From assembly GCA_038025085.1 (NCBI GenBank), contig CM076146.1, positions 15,350,001-15,414,000 of the forward strand: a stretch of DNA of 64,000 nt. The letters are read 5' to 3'. The translations under genes and the position numbers were made by a program. Shown here piece after piece: positions 46,006 to 59,300 of the stretch. How positions within the stretch are numbered: the first letter of the stretch is position 1; the number at the start of each line of letters is the position of its first letter. The stretch is from Tetragonia tetragonoides (lineage: Eukaryota > Streptophyta > Magnoliopsida > Caryophyllales > Aizoaceae). The notes under the pieces are model-generated. The model was not told the origin of the DNA. It searched no databases and was given only the letters and a program-made list of their open reading frames with translations.

Positions 46006-48516
46006 TGTAACACCCTGAATTTTCTACTAAAATAAATAAACAGACTCGAGCCAAAAATTGGGCAGAATTTTTTTTGCAAATAGACATCCCAAGTTATCAA
46101 CTTTACAAAACCTGTTTAAACAGAATATTAAAACAAAATCCAATTCAAATCAAGTATAAACGTATAAACATGCTTCAGTTCAATCAACCAACAAACTTAT
46201 ATATACTTCAATCTGCCTTATCTGCGTGTATAAATACCATAACATTTGCATCAAGGATAACACCATCAATCATATTCAAAACATAAGTAATTATCAATAT
46301 TCAGACATAAGTAAATTACAAATCTTCACTTCAGATAACCTTTATAACTCAGGTTATCTTGATAGCTTAAGATAGCTTTTATTATTAATCTTGTATTACT
46401 GAACTGGGCATATGGGAGCTAGGTTCCTTGGGCCGCCATATCTTGGGGGCGTTTAAACTCTTGACCGCATCTTGGGGGTCAAGCCACATCTTGGGGGCCA
46501 AATGTGTTATCTGTAATCTGTAACTAGCCACATCTTGGGGGCTCTTCCCATATAGGGGTCTGTAACTAGCCTTGCGGCTCTTCCCATATAGGGGCTGGAA
46601 CTGCTGATCATTGCCACATCTTGGGGGCACAATTCAAAACTTAGGGACGTCTCCCGTAAACTCATTATAACACATTCGGAGTACCCATAGGTTCCACACT
46701 ACCCAAAGCCTTCTTTCACTTTACATATTAGTAACTTGAGTAGCTTTTCATTTCTTATGACGTTTACACCTCACGTCATATACTTGTTCACATAAACATA
46801 ACTAGCTTGCATCAACAAGCACATTAAATCTGACTCATCTAAACACGTAGAATACTTCTTATTCTTTTGCATCATAAGAACTTCTTATAATTGAACATCT
46901 CGTCCAATTATTATACTTGTACATATCATCCATCTCTAGCTTGCACAAGAGCACTTTCACTATTATTTTCTTTTCTTCTATACTTACTAGCATCTCACAA
47001 AGCTCATGAGATAAGCTAGTCATCGTCTCGTAAGTCAAACCATAACTATATATTCTTATTCTTTAAACTTAGCTAGTTGAAAAGTAAACTCACATATGTG
47101 ACGACATTAGAACCCTTCTAATCAGCTCACATGTATAAATGAGCCAATACACCTTGATCCATGAAAGTTAGCTTAAGAACACCACTATATACGTCCTCAC
47201 AAAGTCCACCCATCTCTACTCATGTATACATTTAGCACACTAAAACATATCATGATCTCATTTCAATTTCTGCTCATACTAGCAATTAATGAAGTATCAT
47301 CTTCTATTAGGCAATATTTTACCCATCTTGTACTAGCTCCAGTGTGACTTAATTGACCATATAAATCTTCCTTTTAATCATCAAAACAGATTTGTCAACC
47401 ACCCAAAACCCAGGTCTTCTATTTGTAAACATGCACATATAAAATAATTCAGCTTGGCTTGATGTAAAACATACATAGAGTAACAGAATTGGGCTCTTCT
47501 AAGGTATATGTTTTCACAAACCACATGCTTCTGTAATCTACCTTCACATTTAGTACCAATCCAACATATACTGTAACAAAGGGGAAACTGAATTATATAC
47601 AACATATTACTTTACATATCATAAGCTCCCTAAATTCACATCAAACCCATTCAATCAATTCAATCACAAATACATATAATTAGGCTCAAAGTGAATGTAA
47701 AATGAACCTGACGTAATAGACGTAGTTACCTCAAAGCATTTCACCTCCTAATTAGTGTTGCCCATCAACCAATTCTTCGTCTTCTACAAAATCTAACCAA
47801 TTGAAATTGGGGAAAGGTGGTGCGTCACTAGTGACCTTCGTTGGTAGCTGACATGAACAGGAAAAGGGACTCCGACGTGGGGGTCGTCTTTGCGGGCCTG
47901 GTAGCCCTTGATGTACTGTGGGTGGACGGGTTATGTGAAGTACGCCGCTGCTGCAGGTCGGTGGCTAGGCAGAGGGAAGAGGCATGGCTCGTTGGTTACC
48001 GATGCTTGGCGCAAGAGTGCTATTACGTGAGGGTGTTGGACTGGTGGATGTGCTGATTTGTGGTGGTGGCGGTGTGATATTTGGGTGCTGGAACTCCTTT
48101 GGGTTCTTCTAACAGAGAATTGTAAAGTTGAGTACAAGAGAGAGAAAATGAGACTAAAAGGAAGATGAAGTCGGTTAAAGGGAAAATTTTCCTATTGACT
48201 TGGGTTTTGTTAGCTGATGGTTTTATGAGCTGGGTTCCTATTATCACTCACAAGCTTCTAACATTATATAACTATATGAGTAATTTCTAAATGAGCTCTA
48301 AATTTCTTAAGTAAGACCGAAGCTTTACATTCACCTAATTATCCTCATTAGCAAACATGCTTATCTAGCTACCCTCACATATAATCATAAACTATAAAAT
48401 AATATCTAAAGAAATTTTAGAGACATCCATTATCATAATAACAATACTAATATTTTACAAAACAAATATTTTTTTTTTTTTATTTTTTTGTTGCGATTAA
48501 AATACCGGGTATTACA
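46006..48516 (-). repeat. 3' LTR of the non-autonomous gypsy-like element
   Basis: 2511 bp. Relative to the other LTR it lacks about 310 bp (equivalent to about 49772-50076, between AAATCCAA and TTCAAATC). Otherwise it differs by scattered single-base changes. It contains a cluster of CCACATCTTGGGGGC repeats. The open frame at 47841-48056 is also in the other LTR but has no recognisable domain. Confidence 0.9.
46430..46626. repeat. CCACATCTTGGGGGC repeat cluster in LTR
   Basis: Six copies of CCACATCTTGGGGGC or close variants alternate with two copies of CTCTTCCCATATAGGGG. The same cluster lies at 50367-50560 in the other LTR, where one unit reads TTAGGGGCC. Confidence 0.8.
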
Positions 48517-48529
48517 TTCTACCCTCCTT
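48517..48529 (-). promoter_or_regulatory. Polypurine tract of the gypsy-like element
   Basis: On the minus strand AAGGAGGGTAGAA lies directly before the LTR start TGTAATACCCGG, the standard position of the plus-strand primer. Confidence 0.7.
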
Positions 48530-49610
48530 ACAAAAAGTTTCGTCCTTGAAACTTGCGTATAATAACTTATGGGGAAATATGGGGCTTCACACTCATCAAA
48601 GATTTTTGTCCCTAAAATCTATCATGTAAAATGAAATACTAACAGAAGGATATAGTGTCTCTGCTTACATTTACGCATATACTTCTGATCAAAACAGAAC
48701 ACAAGAGACCATATAAAACTTTCTTTTACTATGCTTTCGCTGCGCATTCTGATCCACAATTTTTTTTTTTCCTGTCTACTAGTACTTCTATCTATCTTGT
48801 CAAACTACAGGTAGACACAAAAGGTGGGTCTGCATCCATATGCTAAAACATGAACACCATTCAGGCATATAACCAAATATCAAACACTAGTCTTAATTGT
48901 ATAATACTGACTCACTAGACATAGTCATATAACAGGTAAGCGTAAGTCACTCCAATTAACAGGAAAACTTATGCATAAACACTTAAAACACAAGTGGCGT
49001 ACGTATTCACCCAAGTAACACTCACTGAGTACAAAGTCTGCAATTAAACTTCAATATCTCATGGATCATAATCTGGGTGAATAACAACTAAACATCACTC
49101 ACACAGTTGTCATTTAGTTCAATTCAAGTCAAATTCATATATTAGACCAAACAAGAAATATACCTCTGGCAAAAGTCACCATACACACTATAGACCACCA
49201 CAAATAGTACAAACAACTAGTTTTGTATCCACATTTCACTAGCACTCCAAATTCATTCTAACATGATTTTGAAATAAATTTTACCTTAGTCTTCTAAAGA
49301 GCATACAACCTTTAATACGTAAAGTAATTACGCATAAGCAAAGACACTATATGCAAGTAGGCATTATTTCAAGAAAACATAAATGACATGTAATAAGGCA
49401 AGTAAGCTCCAGTGCTAAAAGAATTCTAAGCCAGCAAACCTATCTATTACTCACTCTTAGACGACTTAATTATTTCATTTTTTCTAAATTCCTGTTCATC
49501 TAGTCTTATTAATCCAATTGATCCTAATTAGTTTTATTAACGCTTAAATCATAAAGATCTTTGCGTTGACTCCAAGAGCAAACTGCAGAACGTATCCAAA
49601 AGGAACGAAC
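48530..49610. other. Internal region of the gypsy-like element, no gene
   Basis: About 1.1 kb of AT-rich sequence without coding capacity for gag or pol on either strand. The longest frames are under 80 codons and resemble nothing known. Confidence 0.6.
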
Positions 49611-49623
49611 TGCTCTGATACCA
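49611..49623 (-). promoter_or_regulatory. Primer-binding site (initiator Met tRNA) of the gypsy-like element
   Basis: The plus strand reads TGCTCTGATACCA, the complement of TGGTATCAGAGCA, three bases from the LTR start at 49627. Confidence 0.85.
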
Positions 49624-52178
49624 CTTTGTAACACCCCGAATTTTCTACTAAAATAAATAAACAAAAATAAACAGACTCGAGCCAAAAATTGGACAGAAAT
49701 TCTTTTGTAAATAGACATCCCAAGTTATCGACTTTACAAAACCTGTTTAAACAGAATATTAAAACAAAATCCAACTAACCCAGCGGAAGACTCTAGTAAT
49801 TCAGGGCGCTACCGTCACACTCACTCATACGAATGAGGGTAAGGCTCTTCAACTTAAAACTAATAATAATAATTTGAAAATAACTCTAGGTGGTCTATTT
49901 ATTACATTTTACAAACTATAAAAGAAACAACTACTAATTCTTGCATACGTCTGATCTGAAAGCGTTCCTCACTGACACTAGTCTATAAATAAACTTCAAT
50001 CTGCAAAAGGGTGAGAGTATGCAACGTCAGCAATGCTGGTAACTCACATCTAGTACGTAAAGATCATTCTAAATTCAAATCAAGTCTAAACGTATAAACA
50101 TGCTTCAGTTCAATCAACCAACAAACCTATATATACTTCAATCTGCCTTATCTCCGTGTATAAATACCATAACATTTGCATCAAGGATAACACTATCAAT
50201 CATATTCAAAACATAAGTAATTATCAATATTCAGACATAAGTAAATTACAAATCTTCACTTCAGATAACCTTTATAACTTAGGTTATCTTGATAACTTAA
50301 GATAGCTTTTATTACTAGTCTTGCATTACTGAACTGGGAATATGGGAGCTAGGTTCCTTGGGCCGCCACATCTTGGGGGCGTTTAAACCCTTGACCGCAT
50401 CTTGGGGGTCAAGCCACATCTTAGGGGCCAAATGTGTTATCTATAATCTGTAACTAGCCACATCTTGGGGGCTCTTCCCATATAGGGGTCTGTAACTAGC
50501 CTTGCGGCTCTTCCCATATAGGGGCTGGAACTGCTGATCATTGCCACATCTTGGGGGCACAGTTCAAAACTCAGGGACGTCTCCCGTAAACTCATTATAA
50601 CACATTCGGAGTACCCATAGGTTCAACACTACCCAAAGCCTTCTTTCACTTTACATATTAGTAACTTGAGTAACTTTTCAATTCTTATGACGTTTACACC
50701 TCACGTCATATACTTGTTCACATAAACATAACTAGCTTGCATCAACAAGCACATTAAATCTTACTCATCTAAACACGTAGAATACTTCTTATTCTTTTGC
50801 ATCATAAGAACTTCTTATAATTGAACATCTCGTCCAATTATTATACTTGTACGTATCATCCATCTCTAGCTTGCACAAGAGCACTTTCACTATCATTTTC
50901 TTTTCTTCTATACTTACTAGCATCTCACAAAGCTCATGAGATAAGCTAGTCATCGTCTCGTAAGTCAAACCATAACTATATATTCTTATTCTTTAAACTT
51001 AGCTAGCTGAAAAGTAAACTCACATATGTGACGACATTAGAACACTTCTAATCAGCTCACATGTATAAATGAGCCAATACACCTTGATCCATGAAAATTA
51101 GCTTAAGAACACCACTATATACGTCCTCACAAAGTCCACCCATCTCTACTCATGTATACATTTAGCACACTAAAACATATCATGATCTCATTTCATTTTC
51201 TGCTCATACTAGCAATTAATGAAGTATCATCTTCTATTAGGCAATATTTTACCCATCTTGTACTAGCTCCAGTGTGACTTAATTGACCATATAAATCTTC
51301 CTTTTAATCATCAAAATAGATTTGTCAACCACCCAAAATCCAGGTCTTCTATTTGTAAACATGCACATATAAAATAATTCAGCTTGGCTTGATGTAAAAC
51401 ATACATAGAGTAACATAACTAGGCTCTTCTAAGGTATATGTTTTCACAAACCACATGCTTCTGTAATCTACCTTCACATTTAGTACCAATCCAACATATA
51501 CTGTAACAAAGGGGAAACTGAATTATATACAACATATTACTTTACATATCATAAGCTCCCTAAATTCACATCAAACCCAATTCAATCAATTCAATCACAA
51601 ATACATATAATTAGGCTCAAAGTGAATGTGAAATGAACCTGACGTAATAGACGTAGTTACCTCAAAGCATTTCACCTCCTAATTAGTGTTGCCCATCAAC
51701 CAATTCTTCGTCTTCTACAAAATATAACCAATTGAATTGGGGAAAGGTGGTGCGTCACTAGTGACCTTTGTTGGTAGCTGACATGAACAGGAAAAGGGAC
51801 TCCGACGTGGGGGTCGTCTTTGCGGGCCTGGTAGCCCTTGCTGTGCTGTGGGTGGACGGGTTATGTGAAGTACGCCGCTGCTGCAGGTCGGTGGCTAGGC
51901 AGAGGGAAGAGGCATGGCTCGTTGGTTACCGATGCTTGGTGCAAGAGTGCTATTACGTGAGGGTGTCGGACTGGTGGATGTGCTGATTAGTGGTGGTGGT
52001 GGTGTGATATTTGGGTGCTGGAACTCCTTTGGGTTCTTCTAACAACAACAACAACAACAACAATAACAACCCAGTAAGTGTCCCGCCTAGGGCGGGGTCT
52101 GGGGAGGTCTAGATGTACGCAGTCTTACCCCTAACTAGTTGCCTAGAAGAGAGACTGTTTTCGAAAGACCCACAAAAA

Positions 52179-52237
52179 CCTTTTTTTTTTTTTTTTTTTA
52201 AATGCATTTCAAAACGTTTTTTTTTTTTTTTTTTTAA
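52179..52237. repeat. Paired poly-T runs in RTE 3' region
   Basis: Two T runs of about 21 and 19 bases separated by about 20 bases (AAATGCATTTCAAAACG). They lie between the (TTG)n tail and the RTE stop codon. Confidence 0.8.
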
Positions 52238-52390
52238 AGCAGTGAAGAATGATCAAAAGGGCAAGGAAAGTAAATCAGTACACATACTAACACAAGATTC
52301 TACTTACTGAGCAACATAAAGTGAAGGAGACGCTACAGGCTATAAACAAAATGAATCAACCTCTAGTACTAGCCAATGCACAACCCTAAT

Positions 52391-54883
52391 CTAACGCGGA
52401 TCCTCTGCACGGATCCTGCTACGCCATAATCTCCTATCTAGGACCAAGTCCTCGGTAAGATCTAGACGGGTCAAATCCTGCCTGATTACCTCTCCCCAAG
52501 TCTTCTTCGGGCGTCCTCTTCTTCGCTTACAATCTCTAAGTGTAATTCTCTCACACCTTCTCACCGGTGCATCACGATGTCTCCTCCTCACATGCCCAAG
52601 CCACCTAAGCCTTGTTTCTCGCATCTTGTTGTCGATATCGGTCACTCCCACCTTGCCTCTCAACACTTCGTTCCTAATTCTATCTCTTCTTGTAGAGTTG
52701 CACATCCAACGAAGCATCCTCATCTCGGTCACCCGCATCTTCTGCACATGCACCTGCCTCACCGGCCAACACTCCGCCCCATATAGCATAGCTGGCCAGA
52801 TGGCTGTACAATAAAACTTACCTTTAAGTTTTAGTGGAATTTTTCTGTCACATAGAACTCCCGTTGCACTCCTCCACTTTAGCCACCCTGTTCTGATACG
52901 ATGAGTCACGCCATCGTCAATCTCGCCGTTGCCCTGTATGATTGAACCGAGATATTTGAAACAATCCCTCTTCCATACCACCTCCGTACCAATCTTAATC
53001 TCCATATCCGAGGCAACCCCATCTCTTGTGAATTTGCCTTCCAAGTACTCGGTCTTTGTCCTACTTAGCTTGAATCCCTTTGCCGCTAGTGTGTCCCGCC
53101 AAAGTTCCAATTTGGCGTTAACACCTTCTCTAGTCTCGTCTATCAGAACAATGTCGTCGGCAAACAACATACACCAAGGCACATCCCCCTGGATAGTCTT
53201 AGTGAGCTCATCCATAACGGTTGCGAATAAGAAGGGACTCAACGATGACCCTTGATGTAACCCAATATCTATAGAAAATTGCTCAATTTCCCCTCCTGTA
53301 GTCCTGACCCTAGTCCTCACTCCTTCATACATATCCTTAATCACTCGGATATAGGCGACTGGAACCCCCTTGGATTGCAAGCACCTCCACAGAACTTCTC
53401 TGGGTACCCTGTCATACGCCTTCTCCAAATCAATGAAAACCATGTGCAAGTCCCTTTGTCTCTCTCTGTAGTACTCCATAGAACGTCTAATCAGATGAAT
53501 CGCTTCCGTTGTTGACCTCCCTGGCATGAAACCGAATTGGTTCTCCGAGATTAGAGTACTCTTCCTTAGTCTCTTCTCAATCACTCTCTCCCATAGCTTC
53601 ATGGTGTGACTGAGTAGCTTAATACCCCTATAGTTGTTGCAGCTTTGGATATCTCCTTTGTTCTTGTATAGGGGAATCAATGTGCTGAGTCGCCACTCCT
53701 CCGGCATCCTTGCGGATTTGAGGATCACGTTGAAAAGCCTAACTAACCACAATAGACCTTCTTCCCCCAAACTCTTCCATACCTCTATGGGTATCTCATC
53801 TGGTCCTACTGCCTTCCCACTCTTCATCGTCCGCATGGCCCCTTTGATTTCTTCCTTCGTAATGCGACGACAAAAGCTGTAGTTGCGGTGTTGCTCGGCT
53901 GTGGTAAGGTCTCCCAACGAAATGGCTACGTCTCCAACATTGTTAAAGAGCTCATTGAAATACCCATGCCACCTCCTCTTGATGTTCGCGTCGTCCACAA
54001 GAACTCTTCCCGCCTCATCCTTAATACAACGAACTTGATCCAGGTCTCTAGTCTTCCTCTCCCTAACTCTCGCCAACCTGTACACGTCCTGTTCTCCCTC
54101 CTTAGTGGCCAATTTTTGGTACAAGCTCTCATATGCTTTACTTTTGGCTTCTGCTACTGATTTCTTTGCCTCCTTCTTTGCCGCTCTGTAGACTTCCCGC
54201 TTCTCCACCCTTTCCTCATCTATAGTGCTATCCATTATGGCTTTATAGGCAACCTTCTTAGCCTTCACCCTGTTTTGAATGTCCTCACTCCACCACCAGG
54301 ATTCCTTCTTGCTACTTCCTATCCCTCTTGCAACTCCTAAAGTCTCCTTTGCCGCATTCCTAATGAGATCCGCCACCCCTGCCCACATTTGACTCGCGTT
54401 GCCTTCTCTTCTCCAGATGCTATCCGACTCAACCTTTGCCTTAAATTGACTCCCCACAATTCCTCTAAGATTCCACCACTTGATTTTGGTGCCATTGTGT
54501 GCACTTCTCTTCCTCTTCCACCCCTTCATCTTAAGGTCCAAAATGACCATCCTATGTTGGGTCGACACACACGCACCTGGTAAAACCTTGCAATCCATGC
54601 ACAAACCTCGGTCGCCACGTCTAACAAGAATGTAATCTATTTGGGTCTTAGCGGTGCTGTTTCTGAAAGTAACTAGGTGCTCTTCTCTTTTGTTGTAGAA
54701 GGAGTTGGTTACCATTAGGTCATACGCAGTCGAAAAATCTAAGACCGACGTGCCACCATCGTTCCTAACTCCATACCCGAAACCTCCATGAGCACCAGCA
54801 TACCCATCCGACGTGGCCTCTATGTGTCCATTGAAATCTCCTCCTACAAGGAGTTTCTCACTAGGAGGAACTTGCTGAATAAC
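52391..54883 (-). CDS. RTE LINE polyprotein: partial endonuclease and complete reverse transcriptase
   Basis: The frame is open without a stop from the truncation point to TAG at 52391-52393, about 830 codons. The first visible internal Met is at 54715. The endonuclease remnant reads [20 protein letters not shown], then [11 protein letters not shown]. After a Lys/Arg-rich linker, the RT shows [80 protein letters not shown] and [14 protein letters not shown] (FADD). A C-terminal domain follows ([31 protein letters not shown]). An unbroken frame amid decayed neighbours means the insertion is young. It lacks the N-terminal endonuclease, so it is not autonomous. Confidence 0.9.
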   Translation of the reverse strand, partial: VIQQVPPSEKLLVGGDFNGHIEATSDGYAGAHGGFGYGVRNDGGTSVLDFSTAYDLMVTNSFYNKREEHLVTFRNSTAKTQIDYILVRRGDRGLCMDCKVLPGACVSTQHRMVILDLKMKGWKRKRSAHNGTKIKWWNLRGIVGSQFKAKVESDSIWRREGNASQMWAGVADLIRNAAKETLGVARGIGSSKKESWWWSEDIQNRVKAKKVAYKAIMDSTIDEERVEKREVYRAAKKEAKKSVAEAKSKAYESLYQKLATKEGEQDVYRLARVRERKTRDLDQVRCIKDEAGRVLVDDANIKRRWHGYFNELFNNVGDVAISLGDLTTAEQHRNYSFCRRITKEEIKGAMRTMKSGKAVGPDEIPIEVWKSLGEEGLLWLVRLFNVILKSARMPEEWRLSTLIPLYKNKGDIQSCNNYRGIKLLSHTMKLWERVIEKRLRKSTLISENQFGFMPGRSTTEAIHLIRRSMEYYRERQRDLHMVFIDLEKAYDRVPREVLWRCLQSKGVPVAYIRVIKDMYEGVRTRVRTTGGEIEQFSIDIGLHQGSSLSPFLFATVMDELTKTIQGDVPWCMLFADDIVLIDETREGVNAKLELWRDTLAAKGFKLSRTKTEYLEGKFTRDGVASDMEIKIGTEVVWKRDCFKYLGSIIQGNGEIDDGVTHRIRTGWLKWRSATGVLCDRKIPLKLKGKFYCTAIWPAMLYGAECWPVRQVHVQKMRVTEMRMLRWMCNSTRRDRIRNEVLRGKVGVTDIDNKMRETRLRWLGHVRRRHRDAPVRRCERITLRDCKRRRGRPKKTWGEVIRQDLTRLDLTEDLVLDRRLWRSRIRAEDPR

Positions 54884-55669
54884 CTCCTTTGGATTCTTCT
54901 AACAGAGAATTGTAAAGTTGAGTACAAGAGAGAGAAAATGAGACTAAAAGGAAGATGAAGTCGGTTAAAGGGAAAATTTTCCTATTGACTTAGGTTTTGT
55001 TAGCTGATGGTTTTATGAGTTGGGTTCCTATTATCACTCACAAGCTTCTAACATTATATAACTATATGAGTAATTTCTAATTGAGCTCTAAATTTCTTAA
55101 GTTTTAGTCCACAAAGACCGAAACTTTACATTCACCTAATTATCCTCATTAGCAAACATGCTTATCTAGCTACCCTCACATATAATCATAAACTATAAAA
55201 TAATATCTAAAGAAATTTTAGAGACATCCATAATCGTAATAACAATACTAATATTTTACAAAACAAATATTTTCTTTTTATTTTTATTTTTATTTTTATT
55301 TTCTTTTTTTGCGATTAAAATATCGGGTATTACACAAGAGCTCGTCTTCGGGATTCAAATGTTCACAATGCGATGAAGGAGAGCTTGATTGAGCTTATTT
55401 GGGAGAAAGAACAAAGGAGAATGGTGGGAATTAATGTGAGAAGTTTTCTGCTTTGTTTCTTTTCTAATTTTTTTCACTTATTCTAAGTTTTATGTATTTT
55501 ATTATCTTTTAATTTCCCTATAATTTTCTTTCTTTTGGTGGTGTGTTTCATGTAATCACTTCATTTTCATGTAATGGAAAACAACAATTAGTGATTGTTA
55601 TTTATATATTGGTAATTATTGATAATAATAATCATCATAATAAAACTTCTATTAATTACACTTTTTAGC

Positions 55670-55714
<45 letters not shown>
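55670..55714. repeat. (AAT)n microsatellite
   Basis: About 15 uninterrupted AAT units in the 3' part of the Harbinger element. Confidence 0.95.
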
Positions 55715-56040
55715 TTGTAACGATACTATTTAAATATTATGAACTATTTTTTCTTGATAATCATTATTAGTGAACGTATTTATTTTAAAATTAACAACGA
55801 TTACTAAAATTAAACAAAAAGAATTGAGTAGGAGAGGGAAAATTTGGTGGGGTAGAGAAAAAGTAGGAGAGAGGGTGTAGTGACTTGGGTCATGAATGAA
55901 GGATAAGGAGTCATGAAAAATAAGAAGTCAAGTTTTGAGTGGAAAATTGAGGTGGGGGAGAGAGAAAAGCCTTGATCCCTTAGAAAAGGGGTCATGGTTG
56001 TGGATGCTCTCATGGTCAAACTTACAACATTTTTTTTCGA

Positions 56041-57258
<1,218 letters not shown>

Positions 57259-58073
57259 TCTTTTTTTTTTTTTTACATTCATGTACTGTTGTGGGGCATA
57301 GTCTATTTCCTTACTCAACCATCCCCTCAAAACTTATTTCACGTGTAAGTTTTCCTCATTTTTCAACACTTCAACTGACATCCTATTCTTCTCATTCAGT
57401 ATTTTAGCAGTACCTTAAGTACTTAGCTCTACTACTATATTGTTTTCAGTTCTGATTTTATTTGTGACTACATTATCACCTTTCTTGGTGGTTGGTCATT
57501 TGGATTTGTGAGTTGGATAATGACTCAGGGTTGGAGCCGCCCGTACATGGTGGCAGCTCACATTTTCGGGTTCTTTGGGCAACCAGTGAAGTGATCTCAG
57601 CAGAGCCCATCTCACCCTCTTCACGTTCTCGTTTTCTTTTGATGGACGGACTTGGCTCTTGAAAATGGTCGAGCCTCGTCTCTACTGGTTGTGGTTAAAA
57701 GTTTATAAAAACAGAAGGTGGTGGTTGTGGTTCGTTGGTTCGGTAGGCTTCTGCCGACGTCGACGCTCTAGTCGACGTGAGATTTGGTTGTGCTTGGGGT
57801 ACGATATTTGGGTAAGGAAAGGTTCCGAGAGGTACGTGATTTCACTCGATGATGAGTAATTTGGGTGAGTAGTAAATACCGATTACGACGGTGTTGATCC
57901 CATTACTTTGGTGATCCATAGTGATATCAAAACTAACGTAAAACTATGTGGCTAGAAATTTTAGTAATCTAGTTTTGAGTTTCTGATATAGAGGATCCGA
58001 ATTATACTCAACAACTACAGAACATACTACCTTAAAACTTAGAATATTTTGAAATGAGTTTGTATTTTACATT
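57259..58073. other. Sequence of unknown origin between foldback element and LINE tail
   Basis: No gene recognised. A short open frame (57659-57859) shows Trp/Arg-rich low-complexity protein. Part may be unrecognised 5' sequence of the truncated LINE, or copia leader. No copia primer-binding site is visible. Confidence 0.4.
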
Positions 58074-59214
58074 TTGGAGTTTGGAGTTTGGACTTCCCTG
58101 TCTTTAAGTTGGAACACAATAATAAATTTGACACTTCTCTTGTTTACTCTTTGTGTAAAGGCAGTAGCAATGACCATACTGACTCTGATTGGATATGGAA
58201 CCTCCCTTTACCCCCCAAGATTATTCTCGTTAGATGGTTGGCTAGAATGGATAGGATTAAACACAAGCTTAATCTAGCCAAAAGAAATATAGTCTCTGAT
58301 GGCACATGCCCCTGTTGCCAACTTTATGATGAGACTACCATCCATGTTTTAAAAAATTGCATGTTCTCCACTTAAATTTGGTCTTTAATGCCTGTTCCTG
58401 ACACCTTTTACATCTCTGAACCTTTGGATTGGCTGGATTCCAACCTGAAAAGTAATTACATTCACCTATAAGGATTTGCTTGGAACATGTTGTTTGGCTT
58501 TTGTATATGGTACCTGAGGAAGAGGCGTAACAATGTAGTATTTGGGAACCCAAATCCTCCCCCACGCCTGTCCCTTAAACAGATCATTGCAGCCTCCTGA
58601 GCGTTTTTTGCCATAAAAAATAACCTCTGTAAATCCATCCAAATAAAGGGACTCTCAATACCTTTCTTGGTCTCCTCCACCCAGTGGTTGGGTCCGACTT
58701 AACTCTAATAGGTCTAGTAGCTATGGTCAAACTGGAAAGCAGCATGTGCATGTATCTTTAGGGATGAACAGGGCAGATGGATGTTGAGCTACCAAAAAAG
58801 TCTCGGCCACATGGAAACTTTACAAGCTGAACTATGGGGCTCCAAACTTGGGCTGCAAACCACCATTTCGAAAGGCTGGAGGAAACTCGAGATCCATATG
58901 GACTCTTTGATAGCAGGTACTCTTCTAGCTGCTAAGACAGGACACAAAAACAAGCTGACCCATGTGATTAATCAATGCAGGGAGCTAATGCAAGAGCTGA
59001 AAGGGTGCAAGGTAGAGCATGCTCACAGGGAGAAGAATCAAACTGCGGATCTTCTTGTTAGAGAGGCGAATGATAAGCATGATCTTTTTAGGAATATCTT
59101 CTTTAGTTCAGTTCCAGGCTAGAACAACTTACAAGCTGACTTTATAGGGACTTCGTTTCCACGAATATGTAATATGAACTAAATGTGAACTTTGCTTACG
59201 TACCAAAAAAAGAA
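58074..59214 (+). pseudogene. 5'-truncated L1 LINE: zinc-binding and RNase H domains
   Basis: The plus strand reads SDWIWNLPLPPKIILVRWLA, then GTCPCCQLYDETTIHVLKNC, the zinc-binding segment that follows RT in plant L1 elements. After a stop come WNMLFGFCIWYLRKRRNNVV and an RNase H-like domain with AELWGSKLGLQTTISKGW, LEIHMDSLIAGTLLAAKTG and VEHAHREKNQTADLLVREA. The 3' end has a short A run (59203-59211) abutting copia LTR sequence at 59215. It is in the opposite orientation to, and a different family from, the L1 at 35280-40453, which lacks RNase H. Confidence 0.82.
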
Positions 59215-59278
59215 GTAGTGAAAGTATACGTATTTTTTATTACTTTCACACGGTTGGTTTTACTTTACAACAAATGGG

Positions 59279-59286
59279 TATTTATA
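59279..59286 (-). promoter_or_regulatory. TATA box of the copia 5' LTR
   Basis: TATAAATA on the minus strand within GGGGCTATAAATACCC, conserved at 25829-25836. It points leftwards, away from the host gene. A MITE sits 14 bp upstream of it. Confidence 0.55.
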
Positions 59287-59300
59287 GCCCCAATATTTAC

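Larger units (their letters stand above)
52044..54883 (-). mobile_element. RTE-clade LINE, 5'-truncated, recent
   Basis: The 20-bp target copies at 52024-52043 and 54884-54903 (both reading CTCCTTTGG, one base, TTCTTCTAAC) differ at one base. The un-inserted site is visible in the sister LTR near 48095-48115. The 3' end in element sense is a (TTG)n tail of about eight units, characteristic of RTE elements, rather than poly-A. Upstream of the tail is a G/C-rich conserved segment (CCGCCTAGGGCGGGGTCTGG on the plus strand). The 5' end is truncated within the endonuclease. Confidence 0.92.
46006..55334 (-). mobile_element. Gypsy-like LTR element lacking gag and pol, with large LTRs
   Basis: LTRs at 46006-48516 and 49627-55334 both run TGTAACACC to GGGTATTACA, and identical target copies CAAGA flank the element (46001-46005 and 55335-55339). 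The internal region is only 1.1 kb (48517-49626) with a PPT at the left and a Met-tRNA PBS at the right. This places the element on the minus strand and shows it is non-autonomous. No retroviral-type ORF is present. The LTRs are nearly identical over long stretches, so insertion was recent. Confidence 0.88.
49627..55334 (-). repeat. 5' LTR of the gypsy-like element, interrupted by an RTE LINE
   Basis: It begins TGTAACACCCCGAATTTTC and ends GGGTATTACA. The RTE insertion at 52044-54883 plus its target copy accounts for 2.86 kb, leaving an LTR of about 2.85 kb. Its CCACATCTTGGGGGC cluster is at 50367-50560. It holds about 310 bp (about 49772-50076) missing from the other LTR. Confidence 0.9.
44718..55486 (+). 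pseudogene. Harbinger transposase (DDE_Tnp_4), exon split by retrotransposon insertion
   Basis: It starts MSYSSNSNNSSTSSDDD. The path, with frameshifts, reads RRRRYVGRDREEAYDRL, REQRRDATGRLELSYHIKCA and MLAYGVAYNSVDEYLAVIES. Catalytic motifs are FPGMMSSIDCMHWEWKN (first Asp), DYDLWIWHAFFGTPGS, TDGILSK (second Asp) and KKDVERAFGVLQAQFA (Glu). After MIACIIMHNMIVENEQEG it reaches GYMEAR at 46005, where the insertion sits. The frame resumes at 55340 as ARLRDSNVHNAMKESLIELI, the normal C-terminus, and stops at 55484-55486. Removing one CAAGA copy with the insertion restores the frame exactly. Confidence 0.9.
42211..56009 (+). mobile_element. PIF/Harbinger (Pong-like) DNA transposon, split by a 9.3-kb retrotransposon
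   Basis: Imperfect terminal inverted repeats start GAGCAACCCTAACAATGAC on the left and GAGCATCCACAACCATGACC on the reverse of the right end. Both are flanked by TCA (42208-42210 and 56010-56012), a 3-bp target copy as expected for this superfamily. Two ORFs on the plus strand are typical of Pong-like elements: a Myb/SANT-like protein and a DDE transposase. The gypsy-like insertion at 46006-55334 accounts for most of the length; the element itself is about 4.5 kb. Both ORFs are degenerate. Confidence 0.85.

Noticed and set aside
46430..46626. Possible CRISPR-like array (regular CCACATCTTGGGGGC repeats)
   Set aside because: The spacing is irregular, the window is plant nuclear DNA, and the cluster is inside a duplicated LTR.
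47841..48056. 71-codon plus-strand ORF, repeated at 51768-51986
   Set aside because: It lies in the LTRs of the gypsy-like element, so duplication is explained by the LTR pair; no domain or coding signal is visible.
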